This document shows positions 1 to 5,900 of a DNA stretch of 7,805 nt, one piece after another. The stretch lies in NCBI GenBank assembly GCA_041623475.1, contig JBFJWU010000151.1, positions 1 to 7,805 on the forward strand. Direction: 5' to 3'. The DNA comes from JBFJWU01 sp041623475 [NCBI: bacterium]. Its GTDB lineage: Bacteria > J088. The stretch's first letter is position 1. Each line of letters starts with the position of its first letter. A program made the translations under genes and the position numbers. The notes beneath the pieces are model-generated. The model saw nothing but the letters and a program-made list of their open reading frames with translations. It did not search any database and had not been told where the DNA came from.

Positions 1-1080
1 ACCGATATAGTCGGGATGTTTTTTGACGAGTCCGGCGCGCCTGTCAGTACCACGTTTCCTATATCGAACGCGCCGAACTACCAGAACGGAGTTCAGATTG
101 CCTATGGCGACAGTGGTTCGAACCAGCGATTCCTGGCCGTTTGGACCGATCAAAGAAATAGCGGCTCCGATATCTATGGACAGATCTTGTTTGCCGACGG
201 CACTCCGTCAGGAACGGCGACCGAGTCAAATTTTGTCATCGCGGCTGACGCAGGCAGCAACGGACAGTGGGACCCGGACGTTGCATTTAACCCCGCAACC
301 AACCGTTTTCTTGTGGTATGGAATGACGACCGAAATATAACAACCAGTACCGATATCTACGGTGAATCCATTGGGATGGGAGGTGCCTTACTCTCTGGCA
401 ACCCAGCAATCGGAATGGCTGTTGCGGTTACCAACGGATATCAGGACACACCCAGAATCGACATTGATACGATTGCAGGCCGGGCCCTTGTAACATGGTT
501 GGACGATGCGGACGGAAATTTTCAGGCTGAATGGATCAGCGCACGGCGATTTGACGGCACGCTGTCCCCAACTTCCGCCAGAGCCACAATCGCGGACTCG
601 GACAACGACTACACGGAACACGATCTGGCGTTCGACCTATCATCGCGCACATTCTTCTCGGTGTTTTCTGATGACCGAAACGCCGGTACCAGCCGAGACA
701 TTTATGCCCAGCAGATCAGTTACACAGGGGCCGCAACGGGTGCGCCAACGACTGAAAACATTGAGGTGTCGCGTGCATCCAACTGGCAGGACAACCCGTC
801 GGTAAGTATCGACTCTGTCAACCGGCGAATCGTAGCTGGCTTCAGGGACCAACGTACTGCCACCTATCGTGGCACGGTGCAGCAACTCGGGTCCAACGGC
901 GTGCCCGTCGAAACACCTGTTTGGGACAATTATTCGGTGTTTGTCTCGGCGGACAACGTAGGAACGGTCCGCAGCGCGGCCAACAGCGTATGTGGCGGAT
1001 CAATATTGATGGCGTGGACGGAACCCTTTTCCGGCAGTCACACGCTGTTGACCAAGGTGATCAATGATGATGCGTGCTTT
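1..1080 (+). repeat. Tandem protein repeats of about 59 residues (beta-propeller-like blades)
   Basis: Within the large surface protein, a motif of hydrophobic strand, W or F, then D-x-R (often DDRN or DQRN) and D-I-Y-G/A-Q recurs. The aromatic anchor falls at residues 43, 102, 161, 217, 276 and 334, spacings of 59, 59, 56, 59 and 58. A further partial copy (TDIV) sits at the left window edge. Copies 1, 2 and 4 are closest to consensus; copies 3, 5 and 6 have lost the DIY part. This periodicity fits blades of a sialidase-like or WD-like beta-propeller, with at least six blades visible. The fold is inferred from period and motif only. Confidence 0.65.
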
Positions 1081-2682
1081 CCCGCGTCCATCAGCATCAT
1101 TGATACGTATGGGCCGCCATCGGACCAGGCAGTCACGTTTCCGACTAGCCGGGCCCCGGTTTCATTAAGCGCACCAGTTTCCATTACAAACGCTGGCCGC
1201 ACCCCGTTGAATATTGGCACAATAGCCAGCGCAAACCCGTTGGCGGCACCCTTTTCAATTTCTGCTGACAATTGTTCGAACGCAACGTTAGCACCCTCTG
1301 CGTCGTGCACGTTTGAGCTTCGTTTTGCCGATTCCGTATCCGGGACCTACAGCGACCAGTTTGATGTTCCATCGAACGATCCGGCCAACCCGTCGGTCAC
1401 ATTTACGGTGTCCGGCACTGTGACAGCACCGGTCATTATGGTGACCGATACCGTCGGTGCGGCCGGCGACCAGGCGTTGGACTTCGGGACAATCCCGGCT
1501 GGCGCGCCGGTACAGGGGATCGTCTGGCTGACCAACAATGGCAGCGCCGACCTGGTCCTGACCAATGTGCCCGATGCAAATGCGGTGGCATCCCCGTACA
1601 CGATAATCGGCGAGACATGCGGCAGTTCAACGGTGTCCCCCGGACAATCCTGCAGCGTCACTGTCCGCGCCAACCCGGGAACCGGTGGCGAGGCCACGGA
1701 CAGCTTTGACATCGGTGTCTCGGACCCGGTATTGCCAAACGTGTCAATTTCGACTCGGCTGAATGCCACCTTTGCCCGCATCGTGATCAGCAGCGACCTG
1801 CCCGACAGCCCCGGCGAGGCCCTGCAATTCGGCCAGGTCATCATTGGCCAGGCCGTCACGGCCACGGTGACGATCAGCAACCAGGGCACCGAGCCCCTGC
1901 GGCCCCGCAATGTTGCTTTGCAAGCGGCCAGCGGCCCGTTTTCGACCGCTGCCGACGATTGCAACAATGCGTCGATCCCGGCGGGGGGCCAATGTACGAT
2001 TGCCGTCGTCTTTGCGCCTGGCGATTATGGGACGACGACCGGCACACTGTCATTGACCACAAACGACCTGGAACGTCCTTCGGTCGGGTTGTCCGTATTT
2101 GGCCAGGGTGTCGACGCATCCGGTGGTGTGACTTCCGTTACCGCCAGCAGCAGCAGGCGCCCGGTGCCCATTGCACCAGCCTACGGCGCGTCACTACCCG
2201 GCACATCGGCGGCATTCCGCTGGATCGGCTCTGCACCATTGACCGATGAGACCCTCGTCTACCTGTTGGATCTCTGCACGGACCTGGAACTGACAGATTG
2301 CACCCGATACACGGTTGATCCGGACCAGGCCCAGGCCGCCGGCGCGACCAAGGTCCTTCGCAAGTCTTCGTGGCATCCACTCAACAGCCTGTTGCTGGTC
2401 TTTCCGTTTGGATTCGTCATGATCGGCGGCTTGCGTCGACGGGGGCGGCCGCTGCTGTTGGCCGCCTGCCTGGCCGTTATCCAAATCACCGGCGGCACGG
2501 GCTGCACGTCTGACCTGTTGGATCCCGATCAGTTCCTGCTCAATCTGTTCGAGAACCAGCAGGAAATTGGCTACACCGTCTTTGGCCTGGTTCCTGGGCA
2601 GACATATTTCTGGACCGTCACAGCGGATTACGGCACTGAGCAGGCGGTCAGCGATACGTGGACGTTCTCGATGCAGGAATAG
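1..2682 (+). CDS. Large secreted/surface protein, beta-propeller repeats plus three choice-of-anchor D modules (5' partial)
   Basis: The reading frame is open through the left edge: bases 1-15 encode TDIVG, matching the repeat motif further in (SDIYGQ, TDIYGE). The ATG at 16 is therefore internal and the true start lies outside the window. Numbering from that methionine, 888 residues are visible. Residues 1 to about 355 hold propeller-like repeats. Residues about 356-472, 473-587 and 588-703 are three Ig-like ASH (choice-of-anchor D) modules. Residues about 716-888 form a fibronectin-III-like domain ending in a typical F strand (YFWTVTADYG). That domain is interrupted at about 782-849 by a hydrophobic hairpin described separately. 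Such proteins are normally exported and act at the cell surface or outside it, probably in binding; no catalytic motif is visible. The signal peptide, if any, is off the window. It converges on the cupin gene with a 17 bp gap and no clear terminator. Domain assignments are from pattern recognition; ligand and exact role are unknown. Confidence 0.85.
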   Translation, partial: TDIVGMFFDESGAPVSTTFPISNAPNYQNGVQIAYGDSGSNQRFLAVWTDQRNSGSDIYGQILFADGTPSGTATESNFVIAADAGSNGQWDPDVAFNPATNRFLVVWNDDRNITTSTDIYGESIGMGGALLSGNPAIGMAVAVTNGYQDTPRIDIDTIAGRALVTWLDDADGNFQAEWISARRFDGTLSPTSARATIADSDNDYTEHDLAFDLSSRTFFSVFSDDRNAGTSRDIYAQQISYTGAATGAPTTENIEVSRASNWQDNPSVSIDSVNRRIVAGFRDQRTATYRGTVQQLGSNGVPVETPVWDNYSVFVSADNVGTVRSAANSVCGGSILMAWTEPFSGSHTLLTKVINDDACFPASISIIDTYGPPSDQAVTFPTSRAPVSLSAPVSITNAGRTPLNIGTIASANPLAAPFSISADNCSNATLAPSASCTFELRFADSVSGTYSDQFDVPSNDPANPSVTFTVSGTVTAPVIMVTDTVGAAGDQALDFGTIPAGAPVQGIVWLTNNGSADLVLTNVPDANAVASPYTIIGETCGSSTVSPGQSCSVTVRANPGTGGEATDSFDIGVSDPVLPNVSISTRLNATFARIVISSDLPDSPGEALQFGQVIIGQAVTATVTISNQGTEPLRPRNVALQAASGPFSTAADDCNNASIPAGGQCTIAVVFAPGDYGTTTGTLSLTTNDLERPSVGLSVFGQGVDASGGVTSVTASSSRRPVPIAPAYGASLPGTSAAFRWIGSAPLTDETLVYLLDLCTDLELTDCTRYTVDPDQAQAAGATKVLRKSSWHPLNSLLLVFPFGFVMIGGLRRRGRPLLLAACLAVIQITGGTGCTSDLLDPDQFLLNLFENQQEIGYTVFGLVPGQTYFWTVTADYGTEQAVSDTWTFSMQE
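1081..2118 (+). repeat. Three tandem choice-of-anchor D / ASH-type Ig-like modules
   Basis: Three modules of about 115 residues begin near residues 356, 473 and 588 of the surface protein. Each opens with a beta strand followed by a D-x-x-G/D-x-x-A-L/V-x-F stretch. A strand with T-N-x-G or S-N-Q-G then leads to L-x-P/I/V. Next comes a cysteine pair exactly 11 residues apart (C420/C431, C535/C546, C649/C660), then a strand with P-x-x-x-G, and an S/T-N/S-D-x-x-x-P-x-V closing strand. This is the signature of ASPM-SPD-2-Hydin domains common in bacterial surface proteins. The cysteines probably form one disulfide per module, implying an oxidising extracytoplasmic location. Confidence 0.8.
2359..2562 (+). 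other. Hydrophobic hairpin with Arg cluster and lipobox-like Cys, inserted in a FN3-like domain
   Basis: This segment codes for residues about 782-849 of the surface protein. It has a hydrophobic stretch (about 789-806, containing PFGFVMIGG), a basic turn (R807, R808, R809, R811), a second hydrophobic stretch (about 813-825), then TGGTGC with cysteine 830. A leucine-rich acidic linker follows (DPDQFLLNLFENQQE). On both sides the sequence reads as one fibronectin-III-like domain: strands around 720-775 before it, and GYTVFGL through YFWTVTADYG to DTWTF after it. The first half resembles C-terminal sorting signals (hydrophobic helix plus arginines). The second half resembles a lipoprotein signal peptide, but the residues before C830 (G-T-G) do not make a canonical lipobox. 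It may be a membrane-inserted hairpin; its function is unknown. Confidence 0.6.
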
Positions 2683-2699
2683 CGGGGCAGACCCGGCTG

Positions 2700-3068
2700 C
2701 TATTCGTCCCGGTGAACCAGCGTCGGGCTGAACGCGGGCAGGCAAACGGCAATGTATTCGGCACCGGCCGGGCCGGGGGTCGAGTAACGGACCCATTCAC
2801 CGGCCGCTGTATGAATCGCCTGTCCGGCAGCCACCGTGACGACATCGCCGTTTTCCGTTTCGACCTGCAGTTCACCGGATAAGACCAGGGTATATTCGTC
2901 AAATTCAGGCCGTTGCCCTGGTTCCACCCAACCAGTGGGGCTCTTCATATGGGCGACGCTGACCTGCTCGTCACCAGAATTGACCCGCCCGATATATTCA
3001 GCGATTGTCTTTGGTTTGTTCCCGGCCGATTCAATGATTGTCGCCTGTTCCAGTCGTCTGACCACCAC
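2700..3068 (-). CDS. Small single-domain cupin protein
   Basis: About 122 residues forming one cupin beta-barrel. Motif 1 is recognisable as G46...E58-x6-G65 (DEYTLVLSGEL) and motif 2 around A81-G82-x3-H86. In motif 1 the usual two metal-binding histidines are replaced by Q52 and P54, while E58 and H86 remain, so metal binding may be altered or absent. The C-terminal end has a cysteine in AVCLPAFSP (C109). Start choice: the frame opens at a GTG at 3107, but that codon lies about where transcription would begin from the TATAAT at 3114-3119 and has poor Shine-Dalgarno spacing. An AAGGA at 3072-3076 sits 3 nt before GTG 3068 and 6 nt before GTG 3065, so one of those is preferred. Cupins of this size may be small-molecule binders, isomerases or dioxygenases; substrate cannot be told. 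It is divergent from the membrane-protein gene at 3193 and convergent with the surface-protein gene. Confidence 0.8.
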   Translation of the reverse strand: MVVRRLEQATIIESAGNKPKTIAEYIGRVNSGDEQVSVAHMKSPTGWVEPGQRPEFDEYTLVLSGELQVETENGDVVTVAAGQAIHTAAGEWVRYSTPGPAGAEYIAVCLPAFSPTLVHRDE

Positions 3069-3071
3069 TAT

Positions 3072-3076
3072 TCCTT
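3072..3076 (-). promoter_or_regulatory. Ribosome binding site AAGGA for the cupin gene
   Basis: On the - strand AAGGA is followed by ATA and then two consecutive in-frame GTG codons (3068-3066 and 3065-3063), giving spacings of 3 and 6 nt. This decides in favour of an internal start over the upstream GTG at 3107. Confidence 0.5.
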
Positions 3077-3113
3077 GACCGCCCTGGGCGCGTGAGAGTC
3101 CGTGCACGTCCTG

Positions 3114-3119
3114 ATTATA
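3114..3119 (-). promoter_or_regulatory. Candidate -10 box (TATAAT) for the cupin gene
   Basis: The - strand reads a perfect TATAAT here, predicting a transcript start near 3107 and a leader of about 40 nt before GTG 3068/3065. No good -35 is seen at 16-18 nt; the nearest is TTGCGC (3140-3145) at 20 nt. The box overlaps an inverted repeat ATATC-N7-GATAT (3117-3133), which could be an operator or chance. Confidence 0.4.
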
Positions 3120-3192
3120 TCGTCATCGGATATTGACTTGCGCAACGGCGACGTGGGAAGATGGAGGCAGGTCAGGAAGATACGTAAAAAAC

Positions 3193-3669
3193 ATGGCAGG
3201 CAAACGAAAAATAGGGAAACGGTCGCCGGTGACCATCGCTGGCTGGGCACTGGCAGGCATCGCCGGTTTGATTGCCGTTGTCTATGGCTGGCAATATGGC
3301 AACTACTACTTCCAGGCGGTTCACGTCACCAAAAACGCAATGGCACGGATACCGGAGGACATCAGCGACGATCGACTGCACGAGATCACAGTCATGCGGC
3401 TTGATGCCAATCCGTTGCCGTGGACAATCGAGGACCTGGAAATCTTCAACGAGGACGGCAAGGGCCACGCGATGTTTACCTATAACATCTGGATTAACTT
3501 CCTGAACCGAAAATGGATTCAGTTGCCGGTTTCAATGGATGTGTCCCGACTGCTTGGTGGAACCGACCGCAAAGGCGATCGGTATACGCTCCCTGGCGGG
3601 AACAAACGATGGGGCGGATACCGGGGTGACCTGGTCACGTACATCGAGGGCACCAAACGAATGCCCTGA
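3193..3669 (+). CDS. Hypothetical single-pass inner-membrane protein
   Basis: 158 residues from ATG 3193. The N-terminus is strongly basic (MAGKRKIGKR), followed by one hydrophobic segment at about 13-32 and a soluble region of about 125 residues rich in aromatic residues (WTIEDLEIF, YNIWINFLNRKWIQLP, KRWGGY). By the positive-inside rule the N-terminus is cytoplasmic and the C-terminal domain periplasmic; the segment lacks a convincing cleavage site, so it is more likely an anchor. I do not recognise a family. The frame extends to a TTG at 3133, but the basic-plus-hydrophobic start fits ATG 3193. Its Shine-Dalgarno is imperfect: AGGAA ends at 3178, 14 nt upstream, which is long. It is divergent from the cupin gene and converges on cdsA with an 18 bp gap. 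Codon use looks like its neighbours. The coding call is supported by the uninterrupted frame and protein-like composition. Confidence 0.7.
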   Translation: MAGKRKIGKRSPVTIAGWALAGIAGLIAVVYGWQYGNYYFQAVHVTKNAMARIPEDISDDRLHEITVMRLDANPLPWTIEDLEIFNEDGKGHAMFTYNIWINFLNRKWIQLPVSMDVSRLLGGTDRKGDRYTLPGGNKRWGGYRGDLVTYIEGTKRMP

Positions 3670-3687
3670 GCGGTGTGCTGCGGTCAG

Positions 3688-4539
3688 CTACTCGCCGGAC
3701 AGGAACAGATTCAGCGTGATAAATACGTAGTACGCAAAGGGCAGAGTAAACAGGATTGCGTCAATGCGATCCAGGAATCCGCCGTGGCCAGGCAGAATCG
3801 AACCGGAATCCTTGACGTCAGCATCGCGTTTGATCAGGGACTCAACCAGATCCCCGACAAACCCGACCAGGGCAAGCGCAATCCCGAACACGACCAGGGC
3901 CACATCCGAATACGGTACCGGGTGGAACCAGGTTTCCGTTGCCAACTTGATCAGCCAGGCACCCAGGCCTGCCGCCACAACGCCGCCCGCCAGCCCTTCC
4001 CAGGTCTTCTTGGGACTGACCCGGGGCGCAATGGGGTTTTTGCCAAAGCTGCGGCCCGCAAAATAGGCACCGGTGTCTGCCACAAACGTGGTCAACATGG
4101 TAAAGATGACGGCGAAGACACCAATTTTCAGGCTCCCGTCTGGTGAGGCCAGGGTTCGCAGATAGATCCCATGTGTCAGCAACCAGGCAACATACAGGAC
4201 CGCGGTCATGGACACAGCTGTGTTCGTCAGGATCGATCCGCTGGGCGGTGACGTCAACTGGACAACCAACAGCGCCAGGATTCCGGCTGTCAGCATTCCT
4301 GCGGCCAATTCCATACCGAACAGATGCGCCACTGCAAACAAGGCTATCGTGATCCCATAGACGCTTTGCCGATGGGGACGGTACCCCCTGGCCTCCATGA
4401 TTCCAAAAAACTCGTACTGGCAGATTAATGCAACAACCGTCGCATAGCCGGTCCACGACCAGCCACCCAATACCAGTAGCCAGACACTCAACGGTGCCAA
4501 CACCGCAGCAGTCAACAGCCGTGTTACTGTCTCATTCAC
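3688..4539 (-). CDS. cdsA: Phosphatidate cytidylyltransferase (CDP-diglyceride synthase)
   Basis: 283 residues, close to the usual family length. It catalyses CTP + phosphatidate to CDP-diacylglycerol + diphosphate in the inner membrane, the branch point to all bacterial phospholipids. The diagnostic C-terminal signature is intact at residues 237-260: K237-R-D-A-D, K243-D-S-G-S, P250-G-H-G-G, D257-R-I-D260, carrying the metal- and CTP-binding aspartates and lysines. A second family motif, SPKKTWEG, lies upstream. Multiple hydrophobic helices run through the protein from the N-terminus (LAPLSVWLLVLGG). The start is GTG 4539, which overlaps the TGA stop of the upstream gene as GTGA; a GAGGA at 4546-4550 precedes it with 6 nt spacing. 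It is the last gene of the riboflavin-nusB operon and ends facing the membrane-protein gene, with no obvious hairpin terminator between them. Confidence 0.95.
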   Translation of the reverse strand: MNETVTRLLTAAVLAPLSVWLLVLGGWSWTGYATVVALICQYEFFGIMEARGYRPHRQSVYGITIALFAVAHLFGMELAAGMLTAGILALLVVQLTSPPSGSILTNTAVSMTAVLYVAWLLTHGIYLRTLASPDGSLKIGVFAVIFTMLTTFVADTGAYFAGRSFGKNPIAPRVSPKKTWEGLAGGVVAAGLGAWLIKLATETWFHPVPYSDVALVVFGIALALVGFVGDLVESLIKRDADVKDSGSILPGHGGFLDRIDAILFTLPFAYYVFITLNLFLSGE

Positions 4540-5000
4540 CGAAAATCCTCATCCATTGCATCAAACCAGATCCACTTACGAACGCCAGGGATATGCATGC
4601 GAACAGCTGGCAGAAAACGATCACCCCGTGCTGCCCAGGACCCCTTGGGCACCAAAACTGGCTGGGGAGGTAAAACGGCAACCACATCCGGGCCTCCTGG
4701 AAGCCGGTCAGGCAGCGCCTGCAATGCCGTTTCGACCGCACGATCCCAGTCCTGCGGCTCATCACCATATCCAACCAGCAGGAAACCCGCAACAGGCAGC
4801 GAATCCGGCGGAACAAGCATCTGTTCACCCCGTTCACCTGTCCAGAATCCACTGGCAACTGCGTCGCTGATCTGGTCGTGCATCAGGAAATCAAACGTCC
4901 CCAGGTTACCGTCAAGCGGCAGCGTCAAGGGTCCCGCCGGGGCAATGATCCACGGGCGAACATCCTGGATCGCCAGCAAATTGCCAATCTGCACGCCCAT
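4536..5000 (-). CDS. Stand-alone M17 leucine aminopeptidase N-terminal domain-like protein
   Basis: 154 residues. The pattern around residues 30-95 resembles the N-terminal (Macro-like) domain of M17 leucyl aminopeptidases. It has an acidic/glycine start (DGNLG), then FWTGERGEQMLVPP (52-65) corresponding to the family's F-x-G-K-x-G-E-x-L-L-L stretch, then FLLVGYGD (73-80) corresponding to V-L-L-V-G-L-G, and then a helix (WDRAVETALQAL). The large C-terminal metallopeptidase domain is absent: the gene ends about 55 residues later, directly at cdsA. It should therefore have no peptidase activity of that type; a ligand-binding or regulatory role is possible but unproven. Its ATG overlaps the nusB stop as TAATG, and its own stop overlaps cdsA as GTGA. 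Such tight coupling argues that it is a real, maintained gene. Homology is judged by eye and is moderate. Confidence 0.75.
   Translation of the reverse strand: MGVQIGNLLAIQDVRPWIIAPAGPLTLPLDGNLGTFDFLMHDQISDAVASGFWTGERGEQMLVPPDSLPVAGFLLVGYGDEPQDWDRAVETALQALPDRLPGGPDVVAVLPPQPVLVPKGSWAARGDRFLPAVRMHIPGVRKWIWFDAMDEDFR
4546..4550 (-). promoter_or_regulatory. Ribosome binding site GAGGA for cdsA
   Basis: The - strand reads GAGGA, then a 6 nt spacer TTTTCG, then GTG 4539. It lies inside the end of the upstream M17-N-like gene and supports the GTG start and translational coupling. Confidence 0.6.
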
Positions 5001-5407
5001 TATGCGTGCGCCGCCGTGTCCAGCACACCGTTGACAAATCCCGGGGAATCCGCACCACCAAACCGTTTTGCGACTTCAATCCATTCGTTGATAATCACCG
5101 CAACCGGCTCCTGCTGTTGCTTGAGCTCGGTGACTCCCAGGCGCAGGATATTCCGGTCCTCGGCGGCCATTCGGGACAATTTCCAGTTGCTGCTCAAAGA
5201 TTCAATTGCCGCATCAATGTCACTGCGCCCAGCCAGGAACGCATCAACCAGCCCGATTGCGGCCGCCCGGACATCTTCGCCGGGCACCGGCTCTGTCCGG
5301 GCCAGGAATTCGCGGACCATCGCGATATCCCAGTCATTGCGGGCATCCAGCATGAACAGCGATTGAAAGGCAAACTCGCGTGCACGGCGCCGCTGTCTGG
5401 GTTTCAC
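5000..5407 (-). CDS. nusB: Transcription antitermination factor NusB
   Basis: 135 residues, typical NusB length. NusB binds the boxA RNA of rRNA leaders with NusE (S10) and lets RNA polymerase read through rRNA operons. Diagnostic parts are the basic N-terminus with RRRAREFAFQSLF, the central D-R-N-I-L-R-L-G-V-T-E-L, and the C-terminal INEWIEVAKRFG followed by FVNGVLD. The start is GTG 5407 (first residues MKPRQRRR), the family's usual beginning; I see no good Shine-Dalgarno in the 22 nt after ribH, so translation may depend on coupling with ribH. Placement directly after ribH is a widely conserved arrangement in bacteria. Its stop TAA overlaps the next ATG (TAATG). Confidence 0.95.
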   Translation of the reverse strand: MKPRQRRRAREFAFQSLFMLDARNDWDIAMVREFLARTEPVPGEDVRAAAIGLVDAFLAGRSDIDAAIESLSSNWKLSRMAAEDRNILRLGVTELKQQQEPVAVIINEWIEVAKRFGGADSPGFVNGVLDTAAHA

Positions 5408-5429
5408 AGGAATGCCATTTGATCAGGGA

Positions 5430-5900
5430 TCAGACTGAGTCCAGGGTTGCCAGGCATTCCAGCAGCGCCGCGGCCGCTTCGTGCCCCTTATTGTCGGCAC
5501 CGGACCCGGACCGGTCCCGCGCCTGTTGGTCCGAGTCACAGGTCAGGACACCCAGGGTAATCGGGCGATCCAGGGCCAGGCTGGCGTTCATGCAACCATC
5601 GGTGACAGAGCGGCAGACATAGTCGAAATGCGGCGTGCCGCCCCGGATTACCGCGCCCAACGCGACAACGCCGTCAACGCCGCCACTGCGCAGCAGCCTG
5701 GCGGCAACAACTGGAATTTCAATGGCACCGGCGACCCGGCAAACCCGAATGTCACCGGACGACACACCGGATTCCTGCAGCAATGCGACCGCACCTTCCA
5801 GCAATGGCTCTGTAATGTGGGGATTGAACCGGGCAACAACAATCCCGATCCGGCGGCCGCGGCCATCCAACTGCGGTGCCTGGCCCGGAGTATTACTCAC
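5430..5900 (-). CDS. ribH: 6,7-dimethyl-8-ribityllumazine synthase
   Basis: 156 residues, usual length. It condenses 5-amino-6-ribitylamino-uracil with 3,4-dihydroxy-2-butanone 4-phosphate to give 6,7-dimethyl-8-ribityllumazine, the penultimate step of riboflavin synthesis. Family motifs in order: IVVARFN (20-26), VAGAIEIP (56-63), ALGAVIRGGTPHFDYV (80-95) with the catalytic-position histidine H91, and PITLGVLTCDSDQQA (113-127) followed by NKGHEAA. It probably assembles into pentamers or a 60-mer capsid like its relatives. The start is GTG 5900, overlapping the ribBA stop as GTGA, with GGAGGG at 5907-5912 giving a 6 nt spacing. An extended, flexible-looking N-terminus of about 15 residues precedes the first strand. 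Confidence 0.96.
   Translation of the reverse strand: MSNTPGQAPQLDGRGRRIGIVVARFNPHITEPLLEGAVALLQESGVSSGDIRVCRVAGAIEIPVVAARLLRSGGVDGVVALGAVIRGGTPHFDYVCRSVTDGCMNASLALDRPITLGVLTCDSDQQARDRSGSGADNKGHEAAAALLECLATLDSV

Noticed and set aside
1347-1967. 206-codon open frame on the - strand inside the surface-protein gene
   Set aside because: It lies fully antisense to the Ig-like modules, whose cysteine and strand pattern is clearly under protein constraint on the + strand; its own translation has no recognisable features.
2419-2682. Internal ATG giving an 87-residue lipoprotein-like product (MIGGLRRRG... to C830)
   Set aside because: It is in frame with the large protein, has no good ribosome binding site, and the downstream strands complete the FN3-like domain begun upstream. 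Kept only as an alternative reading of the hairpin finding.
2683-2699. Bidirectional terminator between the surface-protein and cupin genes
   Set aside because: Only a weak GCAG/CTGC pairing is seen, with no T-run on either strand.
3133-3192. TTG-initiated 20-residue extension of the membrane protein
   Set aside because: It would put uncharacteristic residues before the basic N-terminus and overlaps possible promoter elements; ATG 3193 gives a standard membrane-anchor start.
3670-3687. Terminator between the membrane-protein gene and cdsA
   Set aside because: The 18 bp gap and its flanks give no stable hairpin or T-run that I can find by eye.
3842-4456. 204-codon open frame on the - strand overlapping cdsA
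   Set aside because: It is another frame of cdsA, whose membrane helices and signature are intact in the called frame.
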